From the NCBI GenBank assembly GCA_024362935.1, contig JANCRA010000008.1, forward strand, positions 31,552,557-31,616,556: 64,000 nucleotides of DNA. Reading direction: 5' to 3'. Positions 11,823 to 23,043 of the stretch are shown in pieces. Source of the DNA: Setophaga petechia (Eukaryota > Chordata > Aves > Passeriformes > Parulidae). Position numbers and translations under genes: made by a program. The notes under the pieces were generated by a model. That model was not told where the DNA came from. It did no database searches and worked only from the letters and a program-made list of their open reading frames with translations. Within the stretch, counting starts at the first letter, position 1; each line of letters begins with the position of its first letter.

Positions 11823-14800
11823 CTGAAACAAAGAAAATATCTTCATTAAATACCTTCAGTGTCAACACAAGAAGGAAACAGATGCCACTGTTGAGTTTTC
11901 AGGAAGACTCAGAGCTATGTTGTCCAACTGCTTGCACTCATGGAAGTCTCATGCAGACGCACCAGTACTAAACACAACCTAACACAAGTACAATTTTCTA
12001 AGTATGCCATCTACACAATAATTTGTGTCTACTATGATAGCATTATTGATGTCATATGCCTGGATTGCAAACACAATTGGATATTTTTTTTCCCAGCACT
12101 ACTTACATATCAAAAGCATTCCCAAGACAAGTCACAGCACAGCTTAGCTCTATGCTGGGAAAATAAAACAAATTCTTCACTGCTATTATTGGTACCTGAA
12201 AAGCTTACTAAAGCAAATTAGCACCTTGCATTGCACAAATTTCAACCTCTTGTTAATATCAAGGAGGCTAAATGGGTCAGGCAATGGAAGAGCAACTGTT
12301 CACACATTTTACACTCTGTGCTTTGAAGTAGCAAAGCAAACCAAGCAGACTTCCAGATAGTAACACCTGGCAGCTATGCAGAGGATGCTGTGGAGGCAAA
12401 ATTGGTCTTGGTCCAAATCCCAGCAACAACGTAGCCACTCCATGGTGCCAGCACCAAAGCTACCTTAGCTGCCATAACGTTTTAATATGTACATGCACAC
12501 ACATGTATACACAGTCTCCGCCAATTATGACACGAACCAGCTTTTCCCCTTAACATTTGCACCCTGGCCTGAAGGGAACAGACACACAGGGAACTGTGTC
12601 TAGAAAGCTTATACAACTACTGACACTGATGTAATTGAGAGATAAACAGAGGAGTTCATCTAGAAGAGCCAATTTGGCACCTTCCGTAAGTTTCACTCCC
12701 CAGCCCCCACTGAAAGGGAATGAGAAAGAAATCTTTTAAACACATTAACCTATTTCCAGCCCAACAACAGGCATCTGTAAAAGGAAAGTCTCCACCCTCC
12801 CCAGACACATACACTTTGCCCTCGGGCACGCTTAAGTTTAAAAGCAAAAATGAAAGATAATAGGCTATTCCTAAGGCTTTTAATTATAGTGCTCTGTATA
12901 GCGCTTTTCTGCACAATTTTCATTCGGTAGTCAGAAGACGTTAGCACAAACAACACACCATTTATTAAGCCTGGATGTTTAACCCAGGCCACAGTGTTCT
13001 GCCTGCGGGGCAGAAGGGTGTGCAAGTCAGAAACGTGGCTGGTCAGAGAGACTCTTCACCCGAGAGAGCTCTTTCTGCAGAATCGGCATGTTTTCCCAAG
13101 GAATTTTAATTTTCCTATCAGGACACAAAGGCTTCTCGGTAGCAGCGGCTTGCCCAGCGAGAAGCCTGTCCCAAGCCGTGGCAGCCCCGGTGGCAGGCAG
13201 CCAGCGCGGCCGGCTCCCCGAGCAACCGCTTGGTCCGCAGCCAGGCTGAGAGATCCTGGAGCAGCCAGGTGAGCAGAACCCGGGGGAAAGTCCAGCCCGA
13301 TGTGAACTGCTCTCCCAAGGCTTCCTCTCCCATGGGTAATGCCCAATTCCGGTCTTTCTGCCCCCACTCGGGAACCCAGAAGCAAGCTGATTACAGAGTC
13401 TTTTTTCATCAAGTCCTGTCTCCTTGCAGAAGGTATTGCTGCTATCTCTGCTACTTTACCTCCATGTGCAGCCTGTGCTTTTTGGCTTCTCCTCTCCCAT
13501 AAACAGCTCCAGGTGCCTACCTCTAGCAGGGGACTTCCTCCTAACACACCTGCATGGAGAGGCACGCTTCCCTTTGCTGTCCCACACAGCAGAAATGGGA
13601 ATGACTGCAAGCCCTCAGCTCCAGCACTCTTACTCCAACAAGACATAGGGAGACAAGGGGCCTGGGACCCCAGACTGCACAAAGCATCATCAGGATGTCA
13701 GCTCTTCATAAGGCTCTATCTGCCTGAAAGGGCTAAAAACACTACGTCAAAGAGCTAAGATAGAGATTTCATAGATACTCTGCATGGGACTGAAGACAGT
13801 TCCCTCCACATTGGGTGGCAAGTGGACTCAAAATAAATTTTCAGACTGACAGATGGAAACATAACATTAAGGTTCACTTTTCTAATGCTGGAGGCTTCAG
13901 ACATCCACACCTGGGAGAAGTGGATCCAGGCAAGCCAGCAGTAAGAAAGGGTTTCTTTGAAGACTATGACCTACGAGACCTGACAAAGGTCACACGGGAA
14001 GTGAGTAACAGAACAAAACCTGCAGCTCAAACACTCCTACCCCCAGTTTAATCTCCACACTCCAATCACTCTGTGTTAAAGCACATCCTTTCATCCTGCT
14101 CTCAAAACATGGTTATTACAAAGAGCCTATTTAGAGGTTAAATTTTAACATGCAGACACCAAAATACTGCTAGAAATTAAACCAATCTACATGAACAGAT
14201 CCCCACATCTCAAATAGCCCTTGACAAATCAAGCTGAGTGGGCGCCGGGCACCAGGGCTGGGGGATAATTCTTAAGATGGTTCAAAGCCACCAGAGGAGG
14301 CTGTGAAGGTGCTCACCTTATTCTCCCCTGTAGTATGCAGCACACCTCACCTACAACACTAGAGTGCAGACCCATGGTGAGTAAGAAATACTATGTATTA
14401 GCACTCAAACATGCCTGGCCACTTTAAAATAGGAAAACTGCATGGTTTTAACCATAGCTACTCCTAGAACTCTTCCCAGCTCATCATTTCTTAGCAGCAA
14501 GCTATAGACTACAGTCTCTCTGTAAACCACATGGTTTGGAGACCAAAAGGACTGCAAAATAGAGCTATTTTGACTCTACAGAAAAAATATCTGCAGCAGC
14601 TGCAAATGTCCACCCAAACTTAACTTATATTTGATAAATGCTAAAACCACTTGCTGAGGAAACTGAAGGAATTGCAACAATGTAAATTACCTAAGTACGG
14701 TTTGAAGGATTGTATTCAACACCACGTATACCTTGCTGCCTGACAAATTTCTGTTTCCATCTGTCCTTAAGACAACGTTTAAATTATTACAGTGCTGCTG

Positions 14801-15641
14801 AGATCTTTAGATAGCTCTTCAACAGGCAAAACCAAAGGAAATTCTGCCTGAACAAGGTAGCTGTGGGCCTGGAGCATCAGACCTGTTATCCCCAAATGAC
14901 ACTGGTTACACACACGCCGCCTGTCTAACGATCCATTTATTGGAAGCTCCCCAAAAGAGGTGGCAGTATTTTCAGGGTCCTCGCCATCACCTGTGACTGA
15001 GTTCCTAAGCGTTAACCATGCAGGATGGAGGCTCGTGTGCACGGGGCCATAAAACTTCAATTACAAATACCCTCACTCCCTCCTACATCCAGATGAAAAC
15101 GAGTCTTAAACTAGGCAAAACCCGGGAGAATAAATAAAAAAGCACCGAGTGGAGCTGCAGCCCGTGCCGCCAGGCTGAGGCGCACCGAGGACGTGCCCCG
15201 GGCGGGCGGCGGTGCGGGGGGCCGGGGCAGCTTCCCAGCGCGTCCGCCAGCGCTCGCAGCCTGCCGGCACCCCGGACACACCGCTCCGGGGGGGGACACA
15301 CACCGTGCCCCGCCGCGGCCCCCGAGGGCTCAGTCCCTGCCCGCGGCCGCCTCCCCTGCCCGCCGCAGCCCCCGCCCGCCCATTCCCCGCACGCAGCAAC
15401 GCGGCCTCGCCGCCCCCCACCGGCTCCTCCGAGACCCTCCAGCCCCGAGCGGAGCCCCCCGCGCTCCCTGGCCAGCCCCCGCGGCGCTTCCCCGGCTCCA
15501 CAGACCCAGCCGCGGATTCCCCCCAGCCCCATCTCCGGCAGCGCTGCATCCCGCGCACGGCGGCCTCCAAACTTGCCCCCGCAGCACCTTCTCCCGGGAC
15601 CCCCGCAGCCCCCATCCCCACCGCCATGCCCCGTCCCTTAC
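11823..15641 (-). other. CARMIL1: CARMIL1 intron 1
   Basis: This interval of about 3.8 kb lies between the two identified exons. Its 5' end is inside the CpG island, and it starts GTAAGG and ends TTTCAG on the minus strand. A locally GC- and CpG-richer patch lies at about 13,130-13,350 and is reported as a finding. I recognise no transposable element in it. The longer open frames, such as 13056-13682 minus, have no recognisable family and occur where GC rises, so I regard them as chance. Confidence 0.85.
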
Positions 15642-16470
15642 CGATCAACTCTTTGGGGACATCGGAGCTCTCCTCGGCCATGGCGGCGGCGCTACCCGGC
15701 GCCCGGGGGTGCCCGGCGGCGGGGCTGCTTCAGCGGAGCGCCGTCCCTGCGCCGGGCGAGGCGGGCATGCACCCAGCGGGCGGGGGAGGAGGAGGAGGAG
15801 GGCCGGCCGTGCGCCTCGCTGCGGAGCACGGGGTGTGTGCGCGGCTGTGAGCGCGGGCGGAGGGAAGGGGCTTCTCCCGCCCCCGCGGAGCCCGCTCCCT
15901 CCGCGCTACATGCCGCCCCCGGCCGCCGGCGCGGCCAGGAGGGGCATTTCCCGGGAGGGATGGATGGTCCGCAGGCGGCCGTCAGGCGCGGCGCTGCGGG
16001 CTCACGGCGGCCCCCGCACCGGCTCCCCCGTTCCCGCCTGCGCGCCGCCCGGCTCCCCCGCCCGGCACCGGCGGGAGGCGGCGGCTGCCCCCGCCCCGGG
16101 AGGGCCCCGACCCGGCCCGGCCCCCGAACCGCGCGGGAGCCGCCGGGAGCCGCCCGCTCGCCCGCGCCCACCGAGCACCCGGCGACAGAGCGGTGAGGCG
16201 GTGGCAGCTGGGAGCATCGCCCTTAGGAAGCCATCGCGGCGAGGGAGGAGGAGGGCAGCGGGCTCGGAGATTTAGCGCGGCGACGCCGGCCCCTCCTTCG
16301 GCCGATGCCGCCGCTCGGCGCTGCGGCGGGAGCCATCTGCCGGCGGCCGCGGCGCTACACCGGCGTGGGCCGGCCCCGCCGCCGGGGTACCACCTGAGGC
16401 GGCCGCAGCGCCGGCCCTCCCCAACAGACCGTGCCTTCCGCAGCTGCACCCTCAGCCTTTGCCCCGCGGG
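15090..16470. promoter_or_regulatory. CARMIL1: CpG island promoter of CARMIL1, possibly bidirectional
   Basis: The sequence changes abruptly to very high GC with dense CpG and many GC-box-like motifs (GGGCGG and CCGCCC types), then returns to AT-rich sequence at both ends. The CARMIL1 start codon lies inside it on the minus strand and no TATA box is evident upstream, as expected for a CpG-island promoter. Very long open frames on both strands here (up to 360 codons) are composed of Pro, Arg, Ala and Gly and are products of the base composition. The island extends about 800 bases beyond the CARMIL1 ATG, which leaves room for divergent transcription, but I recognise no plus-strand gene. Confidence 0.88.
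15642..15681 (-). CDS. CARMIL1: CARMIL1 exon 1, coding part (capping protein regulator, N-terminus)
   Basis: The minus strand reads MAEESSDVPKELI and then one base of the next codon before a GTAAGG donor, whose first base is at 15641. Human CARMIL1, as I recall it, begins almost identically (T for A at residue 2, R for K at residue 10), and the split codon is completed by AA from exon 2 to give Glu, as in the family. The ATG sits in an ideal Kozak context, GCCGCCGCCATGG. CARMIL1 is a cytoplasmic, membrane-associated leucine-rich-repeat protein that binds and inhibits actin capping protein at lamellipodia; these first residues lead into its N-terminal PH-like domain. The exon lies in a CpG island that is its promoter. 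The 5' UTR start cannot be placed. The assignment rests mainly on exon 2 agreeing in sequence, order, strand and phase. Confidence 0.93.
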
Positions 16471-17275
16471 AATTCTCCTCTGGGTTCATTAAAACGGGTT
16501 TGAGGTACGAAGGGGGTGGTTGTCATCGTCAGGTCAGTCCTGGCCTCCGTTAGGAAAGGGATTGCCCAATTCCTTTCTAGAAAAGCTGGGTCACTTCGAG
16601 GCCTGGAAGACGCTAACCTTTGGTCCAGAACTCATCTGCCTCTCCTTGGCTCCGTCACCTTATCTCTATGGGGACGGCGGCTGCCTCAGCACCTGTTGTG
16701 AGATAACGCCATGGCTGGGGATGGCTTAGCAAACTCCTTGTGCAGGGAGCCTCGGTGTTGCTGAGCCTGTGCTACATTGAAAGGATACATGCCTCCTTTC
16801 TCAGGACCAAATTAAAATCCACAAGTTGCAGCATTTTGCTTGTTGCACTTAGCCAGCGAGAGTTTTTGTCATGTGTTAACAGCCACATTATAGAAACACA
16901 GCACACAAGCTGTCTAATTGCACTCATAAATATAAGCAGAGAAAGATGCTTATTGGATGAGAGCAAAGGAAGAGGCTCGGCAGCCCTGGAAATCCTATGG
17001 CTTGCTTCTGGTAGTGATGCCTGGTTTCAGTGCAAGGATAATTTTCAGTGCAGCAGGACTGTGATTGGTCGCCCTCCATCCTAAAGGGGTGGATTACTGC
17101 ATAAACCTCGTATTTCCTGCGCTCTACAAGTGCGTGGTGGATCTCGGAGATCAAAGTAATTTATGTCTAATTAAAAAATCTGATATGCTTTCAGTGAGAG
17201 CCACAATGTGAGTCCAATAAGAGTTGTTTTGCTGGTACGGTACCACACTGCTGCACTCCTGTGTGTCACAGACAC

Positions 17276-17303
17276 ATAGGATATATATATATATATATCC
17301 TAT
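17276..17303. repeat. (AT)9 inside a 28-bp perfect palindrome
   Basis: ATAGG, nine AT units and CCTAT form a perfect inverted repeat that can extrude as a cruciform. It is a simple microsatellite whose flanks happen, or were selected, to be complementary. Confidence 0.95.
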
Positions 17304-17839
17304 ATGTATACCATGGCCTTCAGAAGAAACATGACCACTTGGAAATTGGTGCCACTTACCAAATAAATGTATCATGTTTTTTCTTGACACTAACCAGATC
17401 TCTAAATTGTCAGAGGTGATTTTACCAACACAGATACCATTACTACTGAGATGGATACGATTGCAGTCTTTACAGTTTGCTGTTCACACATATAGAATAA
17501 ACATATAATTTAAAGAAAATAAACAAAAATTAATATATTAGTAAAAGAATAAAGTAAGCTGTGTGCTTTTAATATACAGCAATGTCAACCAATCTTATCT
17601 GGATATGAACATATATCTCTCAATAAAATGCACTGTATTCCTTTTCCCTCTGCTCTATTTTCCTTACTGTAACTGCATCCTTTTATGATGGACATAGAAT
17701 ACCTGCTGACCTCTTCTTTCCTTTTCTGCCAATTTTTCCTCATGGCTCAGCAGAAAACTGCATTTCTTGCTCACTGGATATACATAGGCTTACTTCCACT
17801 AATGAACCTGGGCCTGGGTTCTTTGTTCCAGCAGGAAGG

Positions 17840-17878
<39 letters not shown>
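17840..17878 (+). repeat. Poly(A) run of 39
   Basis: Thirty-nine uninterrupted A residues. Avian CR1 elements do not make poly(A) tails, so this is either a microsatellite or the tail of a retroposed transcript; I could not recognise a body upstream. A second run of 22 A lies about 170 bases downstream. Confidence 0.97.
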
Positions 17879-17882
<4 letters not shown>

Positions 17883-18049
17883 GATTTTCATATGTTTTCT
17901 AAGACCCAGGAGAGAAAAGTTGGACCATCAAGTCTGCATAAGAAAGGCCATGAAATTTCATATAGTTACTTATGTATTGAGTCTAAATCCCTATCAGCTA
18001 AAACTTCTAGAACAATAACTTTTATTCCATCACTATTCACCTGCTCTAC

Positions 18050-18071
18050 AAAAAAAAAAAAAAAAAAAAAA
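18050..18071 (+). repeat. Poly(A) run of 22
   Basis: Uninterrupted A run following CTCTAC. It is in the same orientation as the 39-A run at 17840-17878, with about 170 bases of unrecognised sequence between them. Confidence 0.97.
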
Positions 18072-18364
18072 TTAGGATCTATGACCTCTTAAGCATGACA
18101 GTTTCTTTCACTACTACCCCACTATCTTGTTTCTGACACAGTATTTGAAGCATGAACCTTGCCTCTTTGGCTGCTGCCAGACATCCACATGCCTCTTAGC
18201 TACAAAAATGATGAGCTCCTTCCCTGCCTGCCTGCCTATAGCATTCTGCTGGAATACTGCTACCACCTCCTCCACCCCAGTTTCCTACCATGAGCTGACA
18301 CATACGGTGAGCCCAGGTTCTATAAAGAAAAGAAGAATGAATGGTGGCAGCAGGCAGGACTTTT

Positions 18365-18660
18365 TGTAGGGGGATAAAGTATAAGAAAATAAAGATAGTG
18401 TAGAAAGTAATCTTACCCCTAAGGAGTTGCAGCTGGGCCAATTATCAAAGATTAGGAATAGGCCTGACTTTAACAGGCCACAGCTGTAACCAATGAGGAG
18501 AAGAGTGCTATAAAAGAGTGGGGTGGCTGGTTGAGAAGGGAGCTGGAGTCAGTTGGCTACTTTGTGAAGAAGAAAAAGTGCTCTTGGAAAACACCAAGTA
18601 GGTATGAAACTTTTATGATAGGAGATAACAGTATGGAACTTTTGCAGTAGGATGACAGCA
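18365..18660 (+). mobile_element. Solo LTR, family A copy 3 (296 bp)
   Basis: It starts TGTAGGGGG and ends GATGACAGCA, with flanking 6-mers ACTTTT (18359-18364) and GCTTTT (18661-18666), a target duplication with one mismatch. It has a CCAAT box at 18490-18494 and TATAAAA at 18509-18515, about 20 bases apart. It is the best-preserved promoter of the three family copies. It lies upstream of CARMIL1 in the opposite orientation. Confidence 0.88.
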
Positions 18661-18666
18661 GCTTTT

Positions 18667-21600
18667 TTTTTGTTTGTTTGGTTGGTTTCTGTTTTTTAAT
18701 TAGCAGCATTACAGGTTAATGAAGTAGCACTGCTGCCAAGGCTACTAGGTAATTCCTGCTTTAGTGCTCAGGAGAGCAGGGAAGGTACAAACTAAACTCA
18801 GGTGGATTAGTGCTTCCGATACTGGGTTCAAACAGCAAAATTCATGGTTTGCTATTCCTTGTTCCCTAGTCAGGAGGTAGAACATGATTGCCCAGGCAGG
18901 CTCCTACTCCTCCTGCTATGGTAATGCCTAGGTATTGACACTATCCCAGTGTCAGTCTGGCCTGTCAATACAAGGATGTTTCTAATCCCAGGGGTCTATG
19001 TCCTAGTGCAGAGAGGACTTGGCCACCATCACAGAGATCCCAAACAATTAACTCCCAGAGTCTCCAGAGACTCTTCTCTGCAGTTTACAGGTAAAGCCTC
19101 ACCATGGAGAGGAGAGGCTTTGTAAGAAGGTGTGATCATCCTTTCTTGTTGACCCCTACTCTCCTTAGTCAGTTCAGCAGGGATGCAGGTGTTGCTGGCA
19201 TCTTTCCCAGTGGTAGGGATGCTTGAAGAAGTTCAGCCCCCTATGGCAAGTCATCCAAAGCCACTTGTGATGACTTTACCACTTTCCATGTTGTGCCAGT
19301 GTGAGAAATTGTTTTACTGTCTCGTAACCTGAATTAGGGAAAGGGGGCAGAAAGGGGATTTGTGTCATTTCAGTAACTGAATCCCTTTTATCCCTCCTTG
19401 CCTGCCAATAGAGGTACCTTGGCACAGCTGAGGAGGTGTCCAATTTAAACTGCAACAGCAGAAGCAGATGGGTTTCCTGTCTGATCTCAGTGGCATTCCC
19501 CTAACTCTCAGGAGCAATTTGTGCCCTGGCTGTTCCCAAGCAGCCCTGGCTATGTTTGCAGGGCCTTATAACCCCACTTTAGGGGCACTGATGCAAATGA
19601 TCACAACGTAGGTGCCCTAGTTAGGATCACACTCCAGCGAAATCAAAAAACCATCAGGGTAGGAAGTGACCTTTAAGATCATCAAGTCCACCTGTCAGAC
19701 CAGCACTACCACTTAAACCCCTAAACCATGAAACCACATCACCCAGCACCAGATCCAGATGCTTCTTAAACACCTCCAGGGATGGTGACTCCACCATCCC
19801 TGGCCAGCCTATTCTGAAGTCTGACCATATTAACAATGAAAATTTTGTTCTAATATCTAATTTGAATTACTCCTGTCTCCAATTAAGATCATTTCCTTTA
19901 GTACTCTCACTGTAGGCACAGTAGAAGAAACTGGCTCCCACTTCAACACAATCTCCTTTCAGGTAGTTGGAGCAGTGCAGTAGCACTGCAGTGTTGCATA
20001 TCACATGTGCAGCAGGCGCATGGAGATGGAAAGAGGCTACATAATCTTCTGCCAGAGCAGGAGATCTTTGAAGTAATTTTAAAAGTCTTTCAAAAGATAA
20101 CTGATTTGTCTGCCAAAAGAATGGGATGTGTGTGGCCTTGTTGAAGATACTTTTTCTCTAAAGGCCGCTCAAGTTGTTGTAGTTCCTGGCATGACAGAAA
20201 TGCTGACGAGAGTAGTGGGCTGGATTGTGTGTGGGTTAGATGGCTGCAGGGGATGTTGCAGCATTCAGAGCTTGTATTTAACCAACAGTAACAGAGCTGG
20301 GAGGGAGGCATTAAGAGCTTCAGAAGAAATTGATCAGCAAGACATTGACACAGAAAGGGCTGTGGAGGGGAAATGTCCTCAAAACTGCAGCCTTTATGCA
20401 TTAGATTAACTATTAATTGTATGAAGTAACTTTTGATGGAATTTTGACTCCACCTCTTGCAGGTCTATATTATCATGGCACCTCACAAGCTGTACTGATA
20501 TACAGTATAACAAATTCCCATTTCCCTGCCTGTCTGCTGCCCTTGTCCTCCTTCTCAGCCTAAATCCTGTCATCTCCTGCAGATAAGGCAGGTGTCAATA
20601 TGAGTTGTTGCCAAGCCGTGTACACTGTCATAAGGCAGGGTATTTATAGTCTCAAGTGTTGCATGTCCTCCCTGGCAACTTCTCTGGCCCTTGTATAATG
20701 CCTTCAGCACTGAAGAATTTAATTTTTATTTTTTTTTCCTGAGAAGCAGTAGAATGATACTATCAACATTGGGAAATGATTAATTGAATGATCCTCCTGA
20801 AAACCCTGAAAAGATTTCAGATGCCAACAGCAGGTGTCAGACCGACATTCAGGTTACACCCTGGAGTCATCCTGCTGCATCAAGGTGGGAGAAAGCAAGT
20901 GATCCAATCTGATTTGCAAAACTGCCTCGAAGCTTGGAGTAAAAGTTTGGAGCATCCTGTAAAAGACAGAATGTCTCATAAAAAAATAATTGTAGGTATA
21001 AACTACTCAGGTTTGTCAGTTGCATTTCTGAGAGATTCAAAGGGCTGAACTCTTTCCCAGCTATGCCTGTGCAATCCCACAGATTCTGTTTCCTGTCCTG
21101 GTTGAAGGCAGACAGAACAGGGCCATATACCACAGTACTAGCCAACCAGGCATTTCCTAGAGTAGTGTCATTTAAGGAAGTGTTTCTTTTCAATCACTGC
21201 AATTATTATGGGCATTTTGAAGACCAAAAGGCAACTAATCTGCCATTCTATGGAAGTACATGAAGCACAATTAAGACAATGCTTCCAATCATTTCTGAGC
21301 CCAATTGTTCATGAAATCTACACATTCATGCTGGCTTTATTTCCATTCAGCCTGAAAATAATTTACAGCACTTCCAGTTTTGGGATCTCTCCAGTTGTTT
21401 GTTAAAATTTTTACCCAATATATATCTTTCTGTTCATTTTTTATGCGTGGTGATAACATTAAATGTGATATTTTAGGCTCCTCACACTGATCACGTATGG
21501 TTGGATAGATAGCAATCCAACCTAGCAAAACTTAGCAATCTTTTTACACGAACCTTTAGTTAGGAAAAGAACAGAAAACAAGTAGCTAGCTAATTGCACA

Positions 21601-22184
21601 ATGATAAATATATCTTATATTGTTGGATGATTGGATGCCTTCTTTGCATTTCACCAGTTGAGACAAAATTCATAGGGAGAAATCTGTGTCCTACATCAGT
21701 CCTAGTTTGGTAAAGGAAATGACAGACTTGGTAAGTAGTCTCCCGTGACTGAGTCTTTTCAAACCCTTTCCTCTGTAAGCTCCTATGATTATTTCAGTAC
21801 CTTGCACTCAAAAAAAAGTATTTTGTCTTGATTTTAAATAGGGTGGATATAAATGCAGCAGCAAATATGTATGTTTTGATAAGGCATACTTTGATGGTAG
21901 CGTTAAGAAGAGAATTATGAAGAGCAGTTGATGCCTCATGAAACTCTTAAAATAAAAAAATCTATTCAGGAAAATTCTGGTTACTCCTCTGTGTTTGGAG
22001 GGGGAAAGGGATAAAACCAGGCTCATTGGAGATAAGTCTGGGAGGAGCATGCCAGTTTTGAAGGACAGAGTGTTAGCAAGGTCCTTGCCAGCTGTCTCAG
22101 TGGAGAGAGAGGATGGAGATCTATGCAAGGCTCATTGATATGTCAGAAACTACAGAAATGCCTGCAATGGTCAGGTAGGAAATA
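18667..22184. other. Intergenic, only an old CR1 recognised
   Basis: Apart from the CR1 at 19640-19970 this is unique-looking sequence. Open frames reach about 108 codons and none resembles a known protein. No splice-supported exon was recognised. Confidence 0.55.
19640..19970 (-). mobile_element. CR1 LINE 3' fragment (old)
   Basis: The inverted CR1 3' end begins with a degraded tail and GGTAGGAAGTGACCTTTAAG. CCTCCAGGGATGGTGACTCC and the usual descent into the C-terminal ORF2 region follow, ending near GGTAGTTGGAGCAGTG. It is more diverged than the fragment at 4754-5386. No open frame survives. Confidence 0.82.
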
Positions 22185-23043
22185 GGGCTTCTCCTTCCAG
22201 GAAGGTGGCAGGACCAATAACCCAGCTGAGGTACATCTACACCAGAGCACACAGCACAGGCAATAAACTGGAGGAACCAGAATCCACAGTGCAGCAAGAA
22301 AACTGTGACAAATTTCCAACACAGAAACATGGCGGGATGACTTGAACAACTGAAGTGCTGCAATGGAAAGCTACAAACTCTTCAGAAGGAGTAGGCAAGG
22401 AAGGAGAGGTGGTGGGGTAGCTCTGTATGTTGGTGAGTGTTTTGATTGTCTGGAGCTTAGTGATGGCGATGATAGGTTTGAGTGTTTATGGGTAAGAATC
22501 AGGGGGAAGATCAACTGGGCAGATATCCTGATGGGAGCCTGTTATGGACCATAGAACCAGGATGAAACGGCAGGTAAAATATTCTGTAAGCAGCTGGGAG
22601 AAGTCTCACAACCACTGGACCTTGTAATCATGGCAGACTTCAACTTACCTGATGTCTGCTGGAAATACAGCAAAGAGAAAATAGTCTGAGGGTCCTGGAC
22701 TGTGGAAGACAAAGCTGGAAAGAAAGACAATTAGGGAATGTACCTGCTGGGCAGATCGTTTTTTAGCAGAGAAGGAATTTGTGGGTGATGTGATAGCTGA
22801 AGCCTGTCTGGGGCAGATATGAGATTTAGATTGAAAATTACGTACAATTCCTTCACTGAAAGGGTTGTCAAGCATTAGAACAGACTGCCCAGGGAAGTGA
22901 TGGAGTCACCCTCCTTGAAGGTATTTAAAAGACATGTAGTTGTGGCACTTAGGGACACAATTCAGTTGTGGACTGGGCAGTACTGTGTTAACAGTTGGAC
23001 TTGATGATCTTGGTCTTTTCCAACCTAAATGATGCTATGATTA
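22185..23043 (+). mobile_element. CR1 LINE: endonuclease fragment joined to 3' end (internal deletion)
   Basis: From about 22,228 the translated sequence matches the CR1 ORF2 apurinic-type endonuclease: LRYIYTRAHSTGNKLEEPES, then after a frame change YKLFRRSRQGRRGGGVALYV, then IMADFNLPDVCWKYSKE, which carries the DFN catalytic motif, and VGDVIAEACLGQ. At about 22,815-22,825 it passes straight into the last 220 bases of CR1 (TTCACTGAAAGGG, GACTGCCCAGGGAAG, GTTGGACTTGATGATCTTGG) and the CR1 tail. The reverse transcriptase region, about 2 kb in a full element, is missing. Frameshifts and stops make it inactive. Confidence 0.88.

Larger units (their letters stand above)
16471..18358. other. Upstream flank of CARMIL1, no gene seen
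   Basis: Sequence outside the CpG island returns to average composition. It contains the AT palindrome (17276-17303) and two A runs (17840-17878, 18050-18071). Open frames are 60-114 codons with no recognisable family. Confidence 0.6.

Noticed and set aside
11732..11971. 79-codon plus-strand open frame
   Set aside because: Antisense shadow of CARMIL1 exon 2, whose splice sites and protein match are on the other strand.
13056..13682. 208-codon minus-strand open frame
   Set aside because: Lies in CARMIL1 intron 1, overlaps frames on the other strand, and has no recognised family or splice support as an exon.
15193..16275. 360-codon plus-strand open frame in the CARMIL1 CpG island
   Set aside because: Composition is Pro/Arg/Ala/Gly and several other long frames overlap on both strands, as expected from stop-poor high-GC DNA. 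No domain is recognisable.
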